Origin: UBA9715 sp045614225
Lineage (GTDB): Bacteria; Actinomycetota; Coriobacteriia; Coriobacteriales; Eggerthellaceae
Reading direction: 5' to 3'
NCBI GenBank assembly: GCA_045614225.1
Contig: JAZLCO010000048.1
Span: forward strand, 62,001 to 126,000
DNA length: 64,000 nt
In this document: piece by piece, positions 33,680 to 41,481 of the stretch
Layout: every line of letters begins with the position of its first letter
Numbering within the stretch: position 1 is the stretch's first letter
Program-made: the position numbers and the translations under genes
The notes under the pieces: generated by a model
Seen by the model: the letters and a program-made list of their open reading frames with translations, nothing else
Told to the model about the DNA's origin: nothing
Database searches by the model: none

Positions 33680-34225
33680 CTAGCGGCTCAACAACGCCTT
33701 TCTAACTCGCTCTGCTTTGTCAGCATCCATGATAGCCAACTTTGCCTCGAGTTCACCGTCAATTGCCACAGGCTCTTTCACGTCAGCATCTGAAACAGGC
33801 TTTGCAGGCTCGGGTGCCTTTTCTGCATTTGCAACAGGCTCATTGTTTTGAGCAGCTTTCGCTGGTTTCTGATCGTCCTTCTTCTGATCGGGAACGGGAA
33901 CACTGTTCGTGCTCTTCGAAACGGAGGCTGCCCAGTAATTCGGATCCATTGCGAGACATTTCTTCGGGCATACCTGCGTGCAGTAACCGCACTGGATGCA
34001 CTGGAACGGGATGATATTCCAGGTGCGATTATCCTTGTTAACGGTAATGCAGTCAGTCGGACAGCTCTTCTCGCACATGCCGCACAGGATGCAGTTTTCT
34101 GCATCGAGCACGATGTGACCCTTCAAGCCCTGGGGCTGAGGCTTCGTCTCGAACGGGTACTTCACCGTCTCGGGTTTCTTGAACAAGGACCCGAACGTCA
34201 TCTTTCCTAGTTTGAATACGCCCAT
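33680..34225 (-). CDS. echF: Ech-type hydrogenase ferredoxin subunit (EchF/NuoI-like)
   Basis: This polyferredoxin subunit passes electrons from reduced ferredoxin towards the [NiFe] site. Two [4Fe-4S] motifs are complete: Cys45, 48, 51, 55 (with PTDC) and Cys76, 79, 82, 86 (with PKKC). A Lys/Pro/Ala-rich linker (about 110-150) then leads to a charged tail at 156-181 (DGELEAKLAIMDADKAERVR and on) that matches two repeats in EchD. Canonical EchF proteins are shorter and lack this tail. Start at 34225 (MGVFKLGKMTFGSLFKKP) lies 4 bases after echE. hflX follows at 5 bases. Confidence 0.92.
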   Translation of the reverse strand: MGVFKLGKMTFGSLFKKPETVKYPFETKPQPQGLKGHIVLDAENCILCGMCEKSCPTDCITVNKDNRTWNIIPFQCIQCGYCTQVCPKKCLAMDPNYWAASVSKSTNSVPVPDQKKDDQKPAKAAQNNEPVANAEKAPEPAKPVSDADVKEPVAIDGELEAKLAIMDADKAERVRKALLSR

Positions 34226-34229
34226 GGTC

Positions 34230-35318
34230 CTACCTTTCCGTGCAGCTGATGCAGGGGTCAATCGTCAGCACTATCATGTTCACGTCGGCGATGTCGCAGC
34301 CCTTAAGCGCGACGGCCATGCCGGCGAGGTTCTGCGAGGTGGGAGTGCGCATGCGCATGCGCTCGAGGTTCTTCGTGCCGTTGCCCTTGGCGAAATAGAA
34401 GCATTCGCCACGCGGCTGCTCGAGCGAGTTACACGCCTCAGCACCATCAGCAGGAGCGCCCTTGACGGGTACGGCGATATCGCCTTCGGGAATCTTTGCA
34501 GCAAGCTCTTTGATAATCTCGATGGACTGGACGACTTCGGCAGCACGTACCTCCATGCGCGCATAGCAGTCGCAGTTTGCAGAGGTCACCAGCTGGAAGT
34601 CTGATAGGTCACCGTATGCTCCGTTACCGAGCATGCGCACGTCGAAGTTGACGTTTGAAGCACGGGCGAATGGACCAACCATCGACAGGCCGAGTGCATC
34701 CTCAGTCGGGATGACACCAACGCCAGCAGTGCGATTGTAGACCGACGGGTCCTTCAAGAATGCGTTGCAAATCTGGTTGTACTCGTCCTTGATGCCCCCG
34801 AGCACGCGCACGAACTCGTCAAGCGTTCCACGGTCGATGTCGCGGTTGACGCCGCCGACCTTCACGACAGAGAAGATGACGCGACCACCCGTGGTCTTCT
34901 CGAACAGGTCGAGCACACGTTCGCGCAGGCGCCAGCAGTGCATGAACAGCGCCTCATGGCCAAATGCGTCAGCTGCAAGGCCAAGCCACAGAATATGAGA
35001 ATGGACCCTCGAGAGCTCGTGCCATATGACGCGCAGGTACTCCGCACGCTTGGGAATCTCGACGTCCATGAGCTTTTCTATCGTCTCCGCATAGCCCATC
35101 GAATGGCCGAATGCGCAGATTCCGCAAATGCGCTCAGCTACATAGATGAACTGGTTGTAGTCCTTCGTGCGAACAAGGCGTTCGAGACCGCGATGCACGA
35201 AGCCGATCTGTGGAACGGCTTCGAGGACCACCTCATCTTCGACGACGAGGTCGAGATGCAGGGGTTCCGGCAAAACCGGATGCTGGGGACCAAAGGGGAT
35301 TATCGTTTTCTGTCCCAT
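34230..35318 (-). CDS. echE: Ech-type [NiFe] hydrogenase large subunit (EchE/NuoD-like)
   Basis: This is the catalytic subunit. All four nickel-iron cysteines are present: ERICGICAFGHS (Cys65, Cys68) and DPCISCTER (Cys356, Cys359). That separates it from NuoD of complex I, which has lost them, so I call a hydrogenase. The chain ends three residues after the last cysteine, so no cleavable C-terminal extension is visible. Other conserved pieces: FGPQHPVLPEP, GFVHRGLERL, and SRVHSHILWLG. It should evolve H2 from ferredoxin (or the reverse) coupled to ion movement through EchA/EchB. Maturation genes (hyp) are not in this window. Confidence 0.95.
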   Translation of the reverse strand: MGQKTIIPFGPQHPVLPEPLHLDLVVEDEVVLEAVPQIGFVHRGLERLVRTKDYNQFIYVAERICGICAFGHSMGYAETIEKLMDVEIPKRAEYLRVIWHELSRVHSHILWLGLAADAFGHEALFMHCWRLRERVLDLFEKTTGGRVIFSVVKVGGVNRDIDRGTLDEFVRVLGGIKDEYNQICNAFLKDPSVYNRTAGVGVIPTEDALGLSMVGPFARASNVNFDVRMLGNGAYGDLSDFQLVTSANCDCYARMEVRAAEVVQSIEIIKELAAKIPEGDIAVPVKGAPADGAEACNSLEQPRGECFYFAKGNGTKNLERMRMRTPTSQNLAGMAVALKGCDIADVNMIVLTIDPCISCTER

Positions 35319-35320
35319 CG

Positions 35321-36241
35321 TTACTCCCCTCCCTTCATCGTAGCGTGTCGCGAGAGAGCTTCTCGCACCTTAGCGGCCTTGTCGGCATCCATAATCGAAA
35401 GCTTTGCTTCAAGGTCAGCGTCATTCGAGTGCGCCACCTCTGCTTGAGCGGTTTCAGGAGCAGCAGCTGTCGGTGCACCGCGATGTTCGAGAGCGGCACG
35501 CACCTTTGCTGCTTTTTCGCTGTCCATCATCTTGAGTTTCGCTTCAAGGTCGGCGTCCTTTTCTTGCGAAGTTTCAACAACAGGAGCATTGACAGGTTCT
35601 GCGGCTGCAGGCGTCGGCTTCTCTGCCGGGGCAGTTGATTCAGTTGCGGCAGGAGCGCTTGCAGCTGCCTCTTTCGCAGCGAGGCAAGCACGAGCCTTCT
35701 CGATTTGTTCGGGCGTGCGTCCTTCCAGTTTCGCCTCGAAGCGTGCACGTTTCTCAGGTGTCATAACGAACTTCTTGCCCGTAGACGAAGCTGAAGTTGT
35801 CGTTGCATCTGCAATATCGGCACCACCGCTTTCCTTGGCTGCTTTCGCCGCCGCAGCCTTTCGCGCCTTGTCGATGGCCGCCTTCTGCTCGGGTGTGATA
35901 ACGCGCATCGGCTCGCTTTCCGCCGGGGCGTAGAGCGCTCCTTGGAAGTCGATTGCTATGTCGCGCATGTCCACGCCGAACAGCTCTCGCGCCTCGTTCT
36001 CGAACACGAAAGCAGCGAGGAAGATGTCGGTGATGGACGGTACAGCGTCTTCCTTGGTGACGCCTTCGATACGCCAGTTGGTAATCTTCCCGTCCTTCAT
36101 GAACGAGTAGTACAGATCGACATCAGGCTCGTTGTAGACTGCATGAGTCTGGATGAAGCGGTAGCCCTCGTCCTTCATCCGATGGGCGGTGGCGCGCAGC
36201 TCGCCCAGCGGCAACGTTATGAATTCTTGTGCGATTGCCAT
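35321..36241 (-). CDS. echD: Ech-type hydrogenase subunit (EchD/NuoC-like) with a long repeat-bearing tail
   Basis: Residues 1-112 form the NuoC/30-kDa-like domain, including the FENEAREL-FGVDM signature. Residues 113-306, nearly two thirds of the protein, are an added Ala/Lys/Glu/Pro-rich tail. It carries two near-identical 26-residue repeats (229-254 and 274-299; core DLEAKLxxMDxxKAAKVRxAL) and a related earlier stretch (RFEAKLEGRTPEQIEKARAC, about 167-186). The same motif ends EchF. Typical EchD proteins stop near residue 120-150. Start at 36241 (MAIAQEFITLPLGEL) follows echC after 1 base; the in-frame extension to 36385 lies inside echC. Confidence 0.9.
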   Translation of the reverse strand: MAIAQEFITLPLGELRATAHRMKDEGYRFIQTHAVYNEPDVDLYYSFMKDGKITNWRIEGVTKEDAVPSITDIFLAAFVFENEARELFGVDMRDIAIDFQGALYAPAESEPMRVITPEQKAAIDKARKAAAAKAAKESGGADIADATTTSASSTGKKFVMTPEKRARFEAKLEGRTPEQIEKARACLAAKEAAASAPAATESTAPAEKPTPAAAEPVNAPVVETSQEKDADLEAKLKMMDSEKAAKVRAALEHRGAPTAAAPETAQAEVAHSNDADLEAKLSIMDADKAAKVREALSRHATMKGGE

Positions 36242-36242
36242 G

Positions 36243-36686
36243 TTATGCACCCCTCTTCGCAGCCTTGAGCGCCTTCGACTTCTCGTCGAGGATACCGAGT
36301 GCCTGCACGACGCCGTCGATGATCGCCTCGGGACGCACGGCGCAGCCCGGTGCGTATACATCAACCGGAATAGCCTGGTCAACACCGCCGATTACGTTGT
36401 AACAATCGTGGAAGATACCGCCTGAGCAGGCACATGTGCCGCATGCAACGACAACCTTCGGCTCGACCATCTGATCGTATATCTGCTTGACGACGGAGAT
36501 GTTCCTCTCGTTAACCGATCCAGTGACGAGGAAAATATCCGCATGCTTGGGATTGCCGGTGTTGATGATGCCGAAACGCTCGACGTCGAACCCAGGGCAA
36601 AGTGCTGCGAGGACTTCGATGTCGCAGCCATTGCAGCTTGATGCGTCATAGTGGATGACCCACGGTGATTTAGTTGCGTATCCCAT
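36243..36686 (-). CDS. echC: Ech-type hydrogenase small subunit (EchC/NuoB-like)
   Basis: This subunit holds the [4Fe-4S] cluster next to the [NiFe] site. Four ligand cysteines are visible: SSCNGCDIE (Cys18, Cys21), CGTCACSGG, and the APGCAVRPE cysteine near the C-terminus. The 147 residues match group 4 hydrogenase small subunits, which lack the signal peptide and long C-terminal domain of uptake hydrogenases. echB ends 12 bases upstream and echD starts 1 base downstream. Confidence 0.94.
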   Translation of the reverse strand: MGYATKSPWVIHYDASSCNGCDIEVLAALCPGFDVERFGIINTGNPKHADIFLVTGSVNERNISVVKQIYDQMVEPKVVVACGTCACSGGIFHDCYNVIGGVDQAIPVDVYAPGCAVRPEAIIDGVVQALGILDEKSKALKAAKRGA

Positions 36687-36698
36687 TTCACTCCCCCT

Positions 36699-37568
36699 CT
36701 ACAGCATCGCCAGGAAGACGACGTTCACTCCGCCGCACACCAATGCGACGATCCACGCGCTTTTCAGCATGAGCTGCCACTTCACGCGTGCGAAGTTGTT
36801 GTCGATCCAAATCTCGAAGAACCAAGCTGCCAGGGCGACGACGACCGCCAAGATAATCGATAGCGGGCCGCCCCAGAGGAAGAACATGCCCGTCCAGCCA
36901 AGGAACAGCACGTTCTCGCACCAGTGCATGATCTCGACCTTCGCAAGCGTCTTGCCGCTCATCTCGGTTGTCGTGCCCTTTACGAGCTCCTGATGAGCAT
37001 GATGCGAAGTCGAGATGTCGAACGGGGACTTGCGCAGCTTGATCGTGAGGATGAACAAGAAGCCGATGAACGCAGGCCAAATCAGAGTGATGACCGGCAT
37101 ATTCAGCTTGAACGCATCTCCCACGTTGAACGAGTGGGCTGCCATGAAGAAGCACACGGCCATGAGCAGAACCATCGGTTCGTACGACATGACTTGGAGC
37201 GTCTCGCGCCCTGCACCGACCTCGGCATACGGGCTACGCGAGCTGTACGCGGCCATGATGAAGAACAGAGCAGCCATCGTGATGATGAAAGCGCTCATGA
37301 GGAGATTGCCGCCGCTGAAGAAGATGCCACCGGCAAATGCGGTGAAGACGAGTGCGCAGGTCATGTAGACACCGTCGACGCCGCTGACCGTAACGTCATC
37401 CTTGTCGATGAGTTTACGGACGTCGTAATAAGGCTGGAGAAGCGGAGGACCGACACGACCCTGCATGCGCGCAGAGATGATGCGGTCGAGCCCCGCGAGC
37501 AGACACCCGACAATTGGTGCCAGAATCGCGAATGCTACTGTGCCAATGAGTGTGTTTATGAAGGTCAT
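36699..37568 (-). CDS. echB: Ech-type hydrogenase membrane subunit (EchB/NuoH-like)
   Basis: EchB anchors the soluble arm in the membrane and forms the entry of the ion pathway. About eight membrane segments are seen with the NuoH/HyfC hallmarks: RMQGRVGPPLLQPYYDVRKL, the loop GAGRETLQVMSYEPM, and SPFDISTSHHAHQELVKG followed by TTTEMSG. Length 289 is normal. AGGAAGGTGATG region supports the ATG at 37568. Second gene of the operon. Confidence 0.94.
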   Translation of the reverse strand: MTFINTLIGTVAFAILAPIVGCLLAGLDRIISARMQGRVGPPLLQPYYDVRKLIDKDDVTVSGVDGVYMTCALVFTAFAGGIFFSGGNLLMSAFIITMAALFFIMAAYSSRSPYAEVGAGRETLQVMSYEPMVLLMAVCFFMAAHSFNVGDAFKLNMPVITLIWPAFIGFLFILTIKLRKSPFDISTSHHAHQELVKGTTTEMSGKTLAKVEIMHWCENVLFLGWTGMFFLWGGPLSIILAVVVALAAWFFEIWIDNNFARVKWQLMLKSAWIVALVCGGVNVVFLAML

Positions 37569-37586
37569 TTTCGCATCACCTTCCTC

Positions 37587-39506
37587 TTAGTAGAACATGG
37601 GCGGAACGACGCCGCTGGCCACGAGTGCGAATATGATTACGATTGCGCAGACGATTTCGCCCGTGCGCCTAATGCGCGCCTCGCCGAAGATAGAGTCGAG
37701 GTAGAGGTTACGCGAGGTAGCGATGCTCTCGCCGGAGAGGCTGTTGCGATACGTGCGAGTGTCCGAATCGGTCGACACGCCTGCAAGGTAGACGCCGACG
37801 CGCTTCTTCTTGGAGGAGTTGACGCCCCCGAACAGCACGACGAGTACGAAGACTGCAAGGATCGACGATATCCACAGATTGTCAACCGAGATGTCCTGGC
37901 CAAGCTGGCCGTAGATTCCGACGAGATACGGCTCAACCATAGTATGGGACATGATCGGAAGCACGATGCAGGCTACGATCGCGATGGCAGCCATGACGAT
38001 GAGGGAGATCCACTCTGATGGGTGAACCGTCATCTCGACGTTTTGCGGCCTGCCTGCAATGCCGGAGAGCTTGCCGAGCCATTTCGCCCAGAACATGAAC
38101 GTGGCCGCAGAACCGAACGCCAGCAAGATGATGAGAACGACCTGCTTCGTCTCGACGAACGAGACGAGCGTGGCCCATTTCGCGATCAGCATGCCGAACG
38201 GTGCGATGAACATGCACATGATGCCGAGCATCATAAAGCGCGCCAAACGCGGCATGCGCTCGAACAGCAGGTCCATGTCCTCGATGTCGCGGCTGCCGAT
38301 GTGGTGTTCGGCGGTGCCGACGCACAGGAACAGCAAGGACTTGGCAGCTGCATGGAATATGACGAGCAATATCGCAGCCCAGATCGCCTCGGGGGTGCCG
38401 ACACCGGCGCAGGCCGTGATCAGGCCGAGATTGGCGATCGTCGAGTATGCGAGGAGGCGCTTCGCGTTCGTCTGGGAAATTGCCATGAACGAGCAGAGCA
38501 TGAATGTGATGCCACCGATGAGGATGACCATGGTGCCGGGAACCTGGCACACGAGGAAGAGCGGAGCGAGCTTGATGAGCAGGAAGACGCCCGCCTTGAC
38601 CATGGTCGAGGAGTGGAGCAATGCCGAAGTGGGCGTAGGAGCCACCATCGCGCCGAGCAGCCATGTGTGGAACGGCATCTGAGCAGCTTTCGTAAGGCCG
38701 GCGAAAGCAAGCGCGCAAACAGGCAACGCTGCAATCTCGGGATGCATGAGACCTTCGAGGATGAACCTGTCGAGTGAAATCGTGTGCATCTGAATCGTCG
38801 CGATGTAGAGGGCGACGAGGAACCCGATGCCGCCAAGCAGATTCATGATGATCTGACGGAATGCGTTGTTGATGGCTTCATCTGTACGCGTGTAGCCGAT
38901 AAGCAGGAACGAGCAGACGGTCGTGACCTCCCAGCCGGTGAACATCCACACCATGTTGTTCGAGAACACGATGACGAACATCGCCGAGAGGAACAGGAAC
39001 ATGAGCGCGAAGAACGTGGGGCGCCTGTCCTTGGCACCTTCTGGCTCATGTGCCTGGAAATCGATCATGTATCCGAGAGCGTACACGCAGATGCCGCTGC
39101 CGATGACGCCGATGATGAGCGCCATGATGACCGACAGCGAATCAACGTAGAGACCGGCAGGCTCATGCACGGCATGAGCAAAACCGAACTCGTACACGAG
39201 CGACCCTACCACCTGCACTATTGCAAGAGCGGTGGCAAGCTTGTTCTTGTATTTGACGCCAAAAGAAATGATGACGGCGGCGATAGCAATACTTATTGCC
39301 GTGCCAATATAATCGACGATGACCGACGAGAACTCGAAAAGCCTATGAGCCGTTCCGAGGTATTGCACCGCGAGCAGTATCGAAGCTACAGCTATGACCG
39401 CAGCAGATATGCCCACGATGATGTTTCGTGGCCAGTCTCCTTTGACCAACAGCAGCAATGCCGCAATAACCAAAGGAAAGATGATAAGAAATGCGATTAG
39501 TGTCAC
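37587..39506 (-). CDS. echA: Ech-type hydrogenase ion-pumping subunit (EchA/NuoL-like)
   Basis: EchA is the antiporter-like pump subunit related to NuoL/MrpA. Of the 639 residues most are in some 15-16 membrane helices. Family motifs are visible: NNMVWMFTGWEVTTVCSFLLIGY, TKAAQMPFHTWLLGAMVAPTPTSALLHSSTMVKAGVFL (in pieces across residues 265-310) and the AAKSLLFLCVGTAEHH lysine helix. A non-conserved loop near 585-610 precedes the last helix. It is the first gene of echABCDEF; the six genes are separated by 1-18 bases. The promoter should lie in 39507-39660. Confidence 0.94.
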   Translation of the reverse strand: MTLIAFLIIFPLVIAALLLLVKGDWPRNIIVGISAAVIAVASILLAVQYLGTAHRLFEFSSVIVDYIGTAISIAIAAVIISFGVKYKNKLATALAIVQVVGSLVYEFGFAHAVHEPAGLYVDSLSVIMALIIGVIGSGICVYALGYMIDFQAHEPEGAKDRRPTFFALMFLFLSAMFVIVFSNNMVWMFTGWEVTTVCSFLLIGYTRTDEAINNAFRQIIMNLLGGIGFLVALYIATIQMHTISLDRFILEGLMHPEIAALPVCALAFAGLTKAAQMPFHTWLLGAMVAPTPTSALLHSSTMVKAGVFLLIKLAPLFLVCQVPGTMVILIGGITFMLCSFMAISQTNAKRLLAYSTIANLGLITACAGVGTPEAIWAAILLVIFHAAAKSLLFLCVGTAEHHIGSRDIEDMDLLFERMPRLARFMMLGIMCMFIAPFGMLIAKWATLVSFVETKQVVLIILLAFGSAATFMFWAKWLGKLSGIAGRPQNVEMTVHPSEWISLIVMAAIAIVACIVLPIMSHTMVEPYLVGIYGQLGQDISVDNLWISSILAVFVLVVLFGGVNSSKKKRVGVYLAGVSTDSDTRTYRNSLSGESIATSRNLYLDSIFGEARIRRTGEIVCAIVIIFALVASGVVPPMFY

Positions 39507-39561
39507 GTCTCTCTCCCTTTACCCTAGACAGTGCTATTACTCCCTATTTTAGATAAACAAG

Positions 39562-39657
39562 CCGTTCATTGAAGAGAAAGACCGTCACTTCCATCTGTGC
39601 TCGGTAATCGGTTTTTCGCTCAGTGAACGGTATGTTTTGCCACCTTGAACGGTTCAA
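39562..39657. promoter_or_regulatory. Operator-like repeats upstream of the ech operon
   Basis: The word TGAACGG occurs three ways in about 95 bases: as CCGTTCA at 39562-39568, as TGAACGG at 39624-39630, and inside the perfect palindrome TTGAACGGTTCAA at 39645-39657. They lie in the 205-base gap between echA and the HerA gene. This looks like a binding site for a dimeric regulator, but no regulator gene is nearby. Confidence 0.4.
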
Positions 39658-39661
39658 ATAA

Positions 39662-39690
39662 AGAGGAGAGCCACAAGCTCTCCTCTAATT
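39662..39690 (-). terminator. Intrinsic terminator of the HerA-like gene
   Basis: A perfect 10-bp stem AGAGGAGAGC (39662-39671) with its complement at 39677-39686 and a 5-base loop; on the minus strand it is followed by TTTATTT. Confidence 0.8.
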
Positions 39691-39712
39691 TAAGTTTGTA
39701 AAAATGAACGAA

Positions 39713-41383
39713 TTACAGCTTCTTCAGGATGCCGAGCAACCCACGAGCCGCACCACTGCCGATTGCGCGACTTGCTGAAGTGAGCGCCGCATCAATGAAC
39801 TTGGTCTTGGCTTTAGCCTCGGCCTCCTCCTTCTTGATGCGCTCCTTTTCCTCTTGCTCCGCCTTCTTTGCAGCTTCTCGCGCCTCGCGTTCTGCTTGCT
39901 TTTCGGCAGCTATACGTTGACGTTCCGCTTCCTTTTCCTGCGCGATGCGCTGACGTTCCGCTTCCTTCTCCTCGGCAATGCGCTGTTTCTCAGCTTCTTT
40001 CTCTTTTGCAATGCGTTGTTTTTCGGCTTCCTTCTCTTCTGCCAAACGCTGCTTCGCCTCTTCCTCGAGACGACGCGCTTCCTCGGCTGCCTCAGCTGCT
40101 GCAATAGCAGTGGCATTCAGGATCTCATAGGCGCTCTCACGATCGATGGTAACGTCGTACTTCGAGTTCAACGAATCGTTTGCGACGATATACTCCTTCG
40201 CATCTGCGGGTGCTTGATCCATCGAGCAAGTTGGCGCAATGACCATGGCGCGCTGCACGATGCTGGGCGTTCCATCTTCCTGGAGGAAGCTTATGAGCGC
40301 TTCACCCGTAGCAAGCTCGGTCAAAACTGTTTCGGTGTCGAAATCAGGGTTCACACGGAAGCTCTCAGCAGCAGCTTTGATGGCTTTTTGCTCGGCGGGA
40401 GTGTACGCACGCAGCGCATGCTGAACTTTGTTCGAAAGCTGTGCGAGCACTGCATTCGGAATGTCAGCCGGATTCTGCGTGATGAAATAAACGCCGACGC
40501 CCTTCGAACGCACAAGCTTCACGATCTGCTCGACCTTGTCGAGAAGCGCCTTGGGCGCATCGTTGAACAGCAGGTGAGCTTCATCGAAGAAGAAGCAGAT
40601 CTTCGGTTTGTCAAGGTCTCCAACCTCTGGCAGCTGCTCGTAAAGCTCGGAAAGCATCCAGAGGAGGAATGTCGAATACAGTAAGGGCGACTGTACGAGA
40701 CGGACGCAATCGAGCACGTTGATATAGCCTTTACCTTCAGAATCGCATTTAAGCCAGTCGTTGATATCGAGAGCGGGCTCGCCGAAGAAGACGTCACCCC
40801 CTGCGTCCTGAAGCTGTAATAACGCACGTTGAATAGCACCAATCGATTGCGTGGCTATTTGGCCGTACGAAAGCGTGTATTCCTTCGCGTGCTCGCCGAC
40901 ATAGTTGACCATCGTGCGCAAATCCTTGAGATCAAGCAACAGCAGTCCATTGTCGTCGGCGATATGGAAAATGATGTTGAGGACACCCTCTTGAACCTCA
41001 GAGAGACCGAGCAAGCGAGCAAGCAGAATCGGGCCCATTTCTGTGATTGTCGTGCGAACGGGAAGGCCTGCTTCCCCGTATACGTCCCAGAACCTCGTCG
41101 GGCAACCATGGAAGTCGTAATCAGTAATCCCAAGACCGGCAAGCCTGATAACAAGCTTTTCAGTCGCCTCACCTGCTACCGCAACGCCTGAAACGTCGCC
41201 CTTGATGTCGGCAAGGAATGTCGGAATGCCCGCATCACTCATCGACTGGGCAATAGTTTTCAGAGTAACGGTCTTGCCAGTACCAGTGGCGCCCGAGATC
41301 AAGCCATGCCTGTTCGCAAGTTGGGGGTATAGATAAACTGGCTCGGTTGCTTTTGCAATTTGAAGCTTGCCGTCGATGTACAT
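39713..41383 (-). CDS. HerA/YjgR-type (DUF853) ATPase
   Basis: The 556-residue protein is a RecA-fold ATPase of the HerA-VirB4 group, DUF853/YjgR branch. Walker A is SGATGTGKTVTLK near residue 30, Walker B KICFFFDEAHLLFND near 265, and the arginine/sensor part VGVYFITQNPADIPNAVLAQLSNKVQHALRA follows near 300-330 (in pieces). The C-terminus is a long charged coiled coil with four 11-residue repeats (450-493), ending in SRAIGSGAARGLLGILKKL as in YjgR. Its role in bacteria is not settled (DNA translocation or repair is suggested by the superfamily). AAAGGA supports ATG 41383. Confidence 0.88.
   Translation of the reverse strand: MYIDGKLQIAKATEPVYLYPQLANRHGLISGATGTGKTVTLKTIAQSMSDAGIPTFLADIKGDVSGVAVAGEATEKLVIRLAGLGITDYDFHGCPTRFWDVYGEAGLPVRTTITEMGPILLARLLGLSEVQEGVLNIIFHIADDNGLLLLDLKDLRTMVNYVGEHAKEYTLSYGQIATQSIGAIQRALLQLQDAGGDVFFGEPALDINDWLKCDSEGKGYINVLDCVRLVQSPLLYSTFLLWMLSELYEQLPEVGDLDKPKICFFFDEAHLLFNDAPKALLDKVEQIVKLVRSKGVGVYFITQNPADIPNAVLAQLSNKVQHALRAYTPAEQKAIKAAAESFRVNPDFDTETVLTELATGEALISFLQEDGTPSIVQRAMVIAPTCSMDQAPADAKEYIVANDSLNSKYDVTIDRESAYEILNATAIAAAEAAEEARRLEEEAKQRLAEEKEAEKQRIAKEKEAEKQRIAEEKEAERQRIAQEKEAERQRIAAEKQAEREAREAAKKAEQEEKERIKKEEAEAKAKTKFIDAALTSASRAIGSGAARGLLGILKKL
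39905..40036 (-). repeat. Tandem 33-base repeats in the HerA-like gene
   Basis: Four consecutive 33-base units encode EKEAE[KR]QRIA[KEQA] (residues 450-493), flanked by weaker copies. The 11-residue period is a hendecad coiled coil. The unit copies are similar at DNA level, so copy number may vary between strains. Confidence 0.8.
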
Positions 41384-41481
41384 GAAGCGTCCTTTCCGTA
41401 AAGGTTGCGTACTTGTCATATTGTACAACGCCATTTGATACAATCATCCGACGTGAAATCTGACCAAAAGGAAAGATTACC

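Noticed and set aside
36924..39500. Several long plus-strand frames opposite echA and echB
   Set aside because: They are rich in Glu, Asp, His and Arg as expected for the complement of hydrophobic helices, and match nothing; the minus-strand genes are certain.
33680..39506. Reading the membrane cluster as part of respiratory complex I
   Set aside because: EchE keeps all four nickel cysteines, the cluster has six rather than eleven to fourteen genes, and the order is that of Ech.
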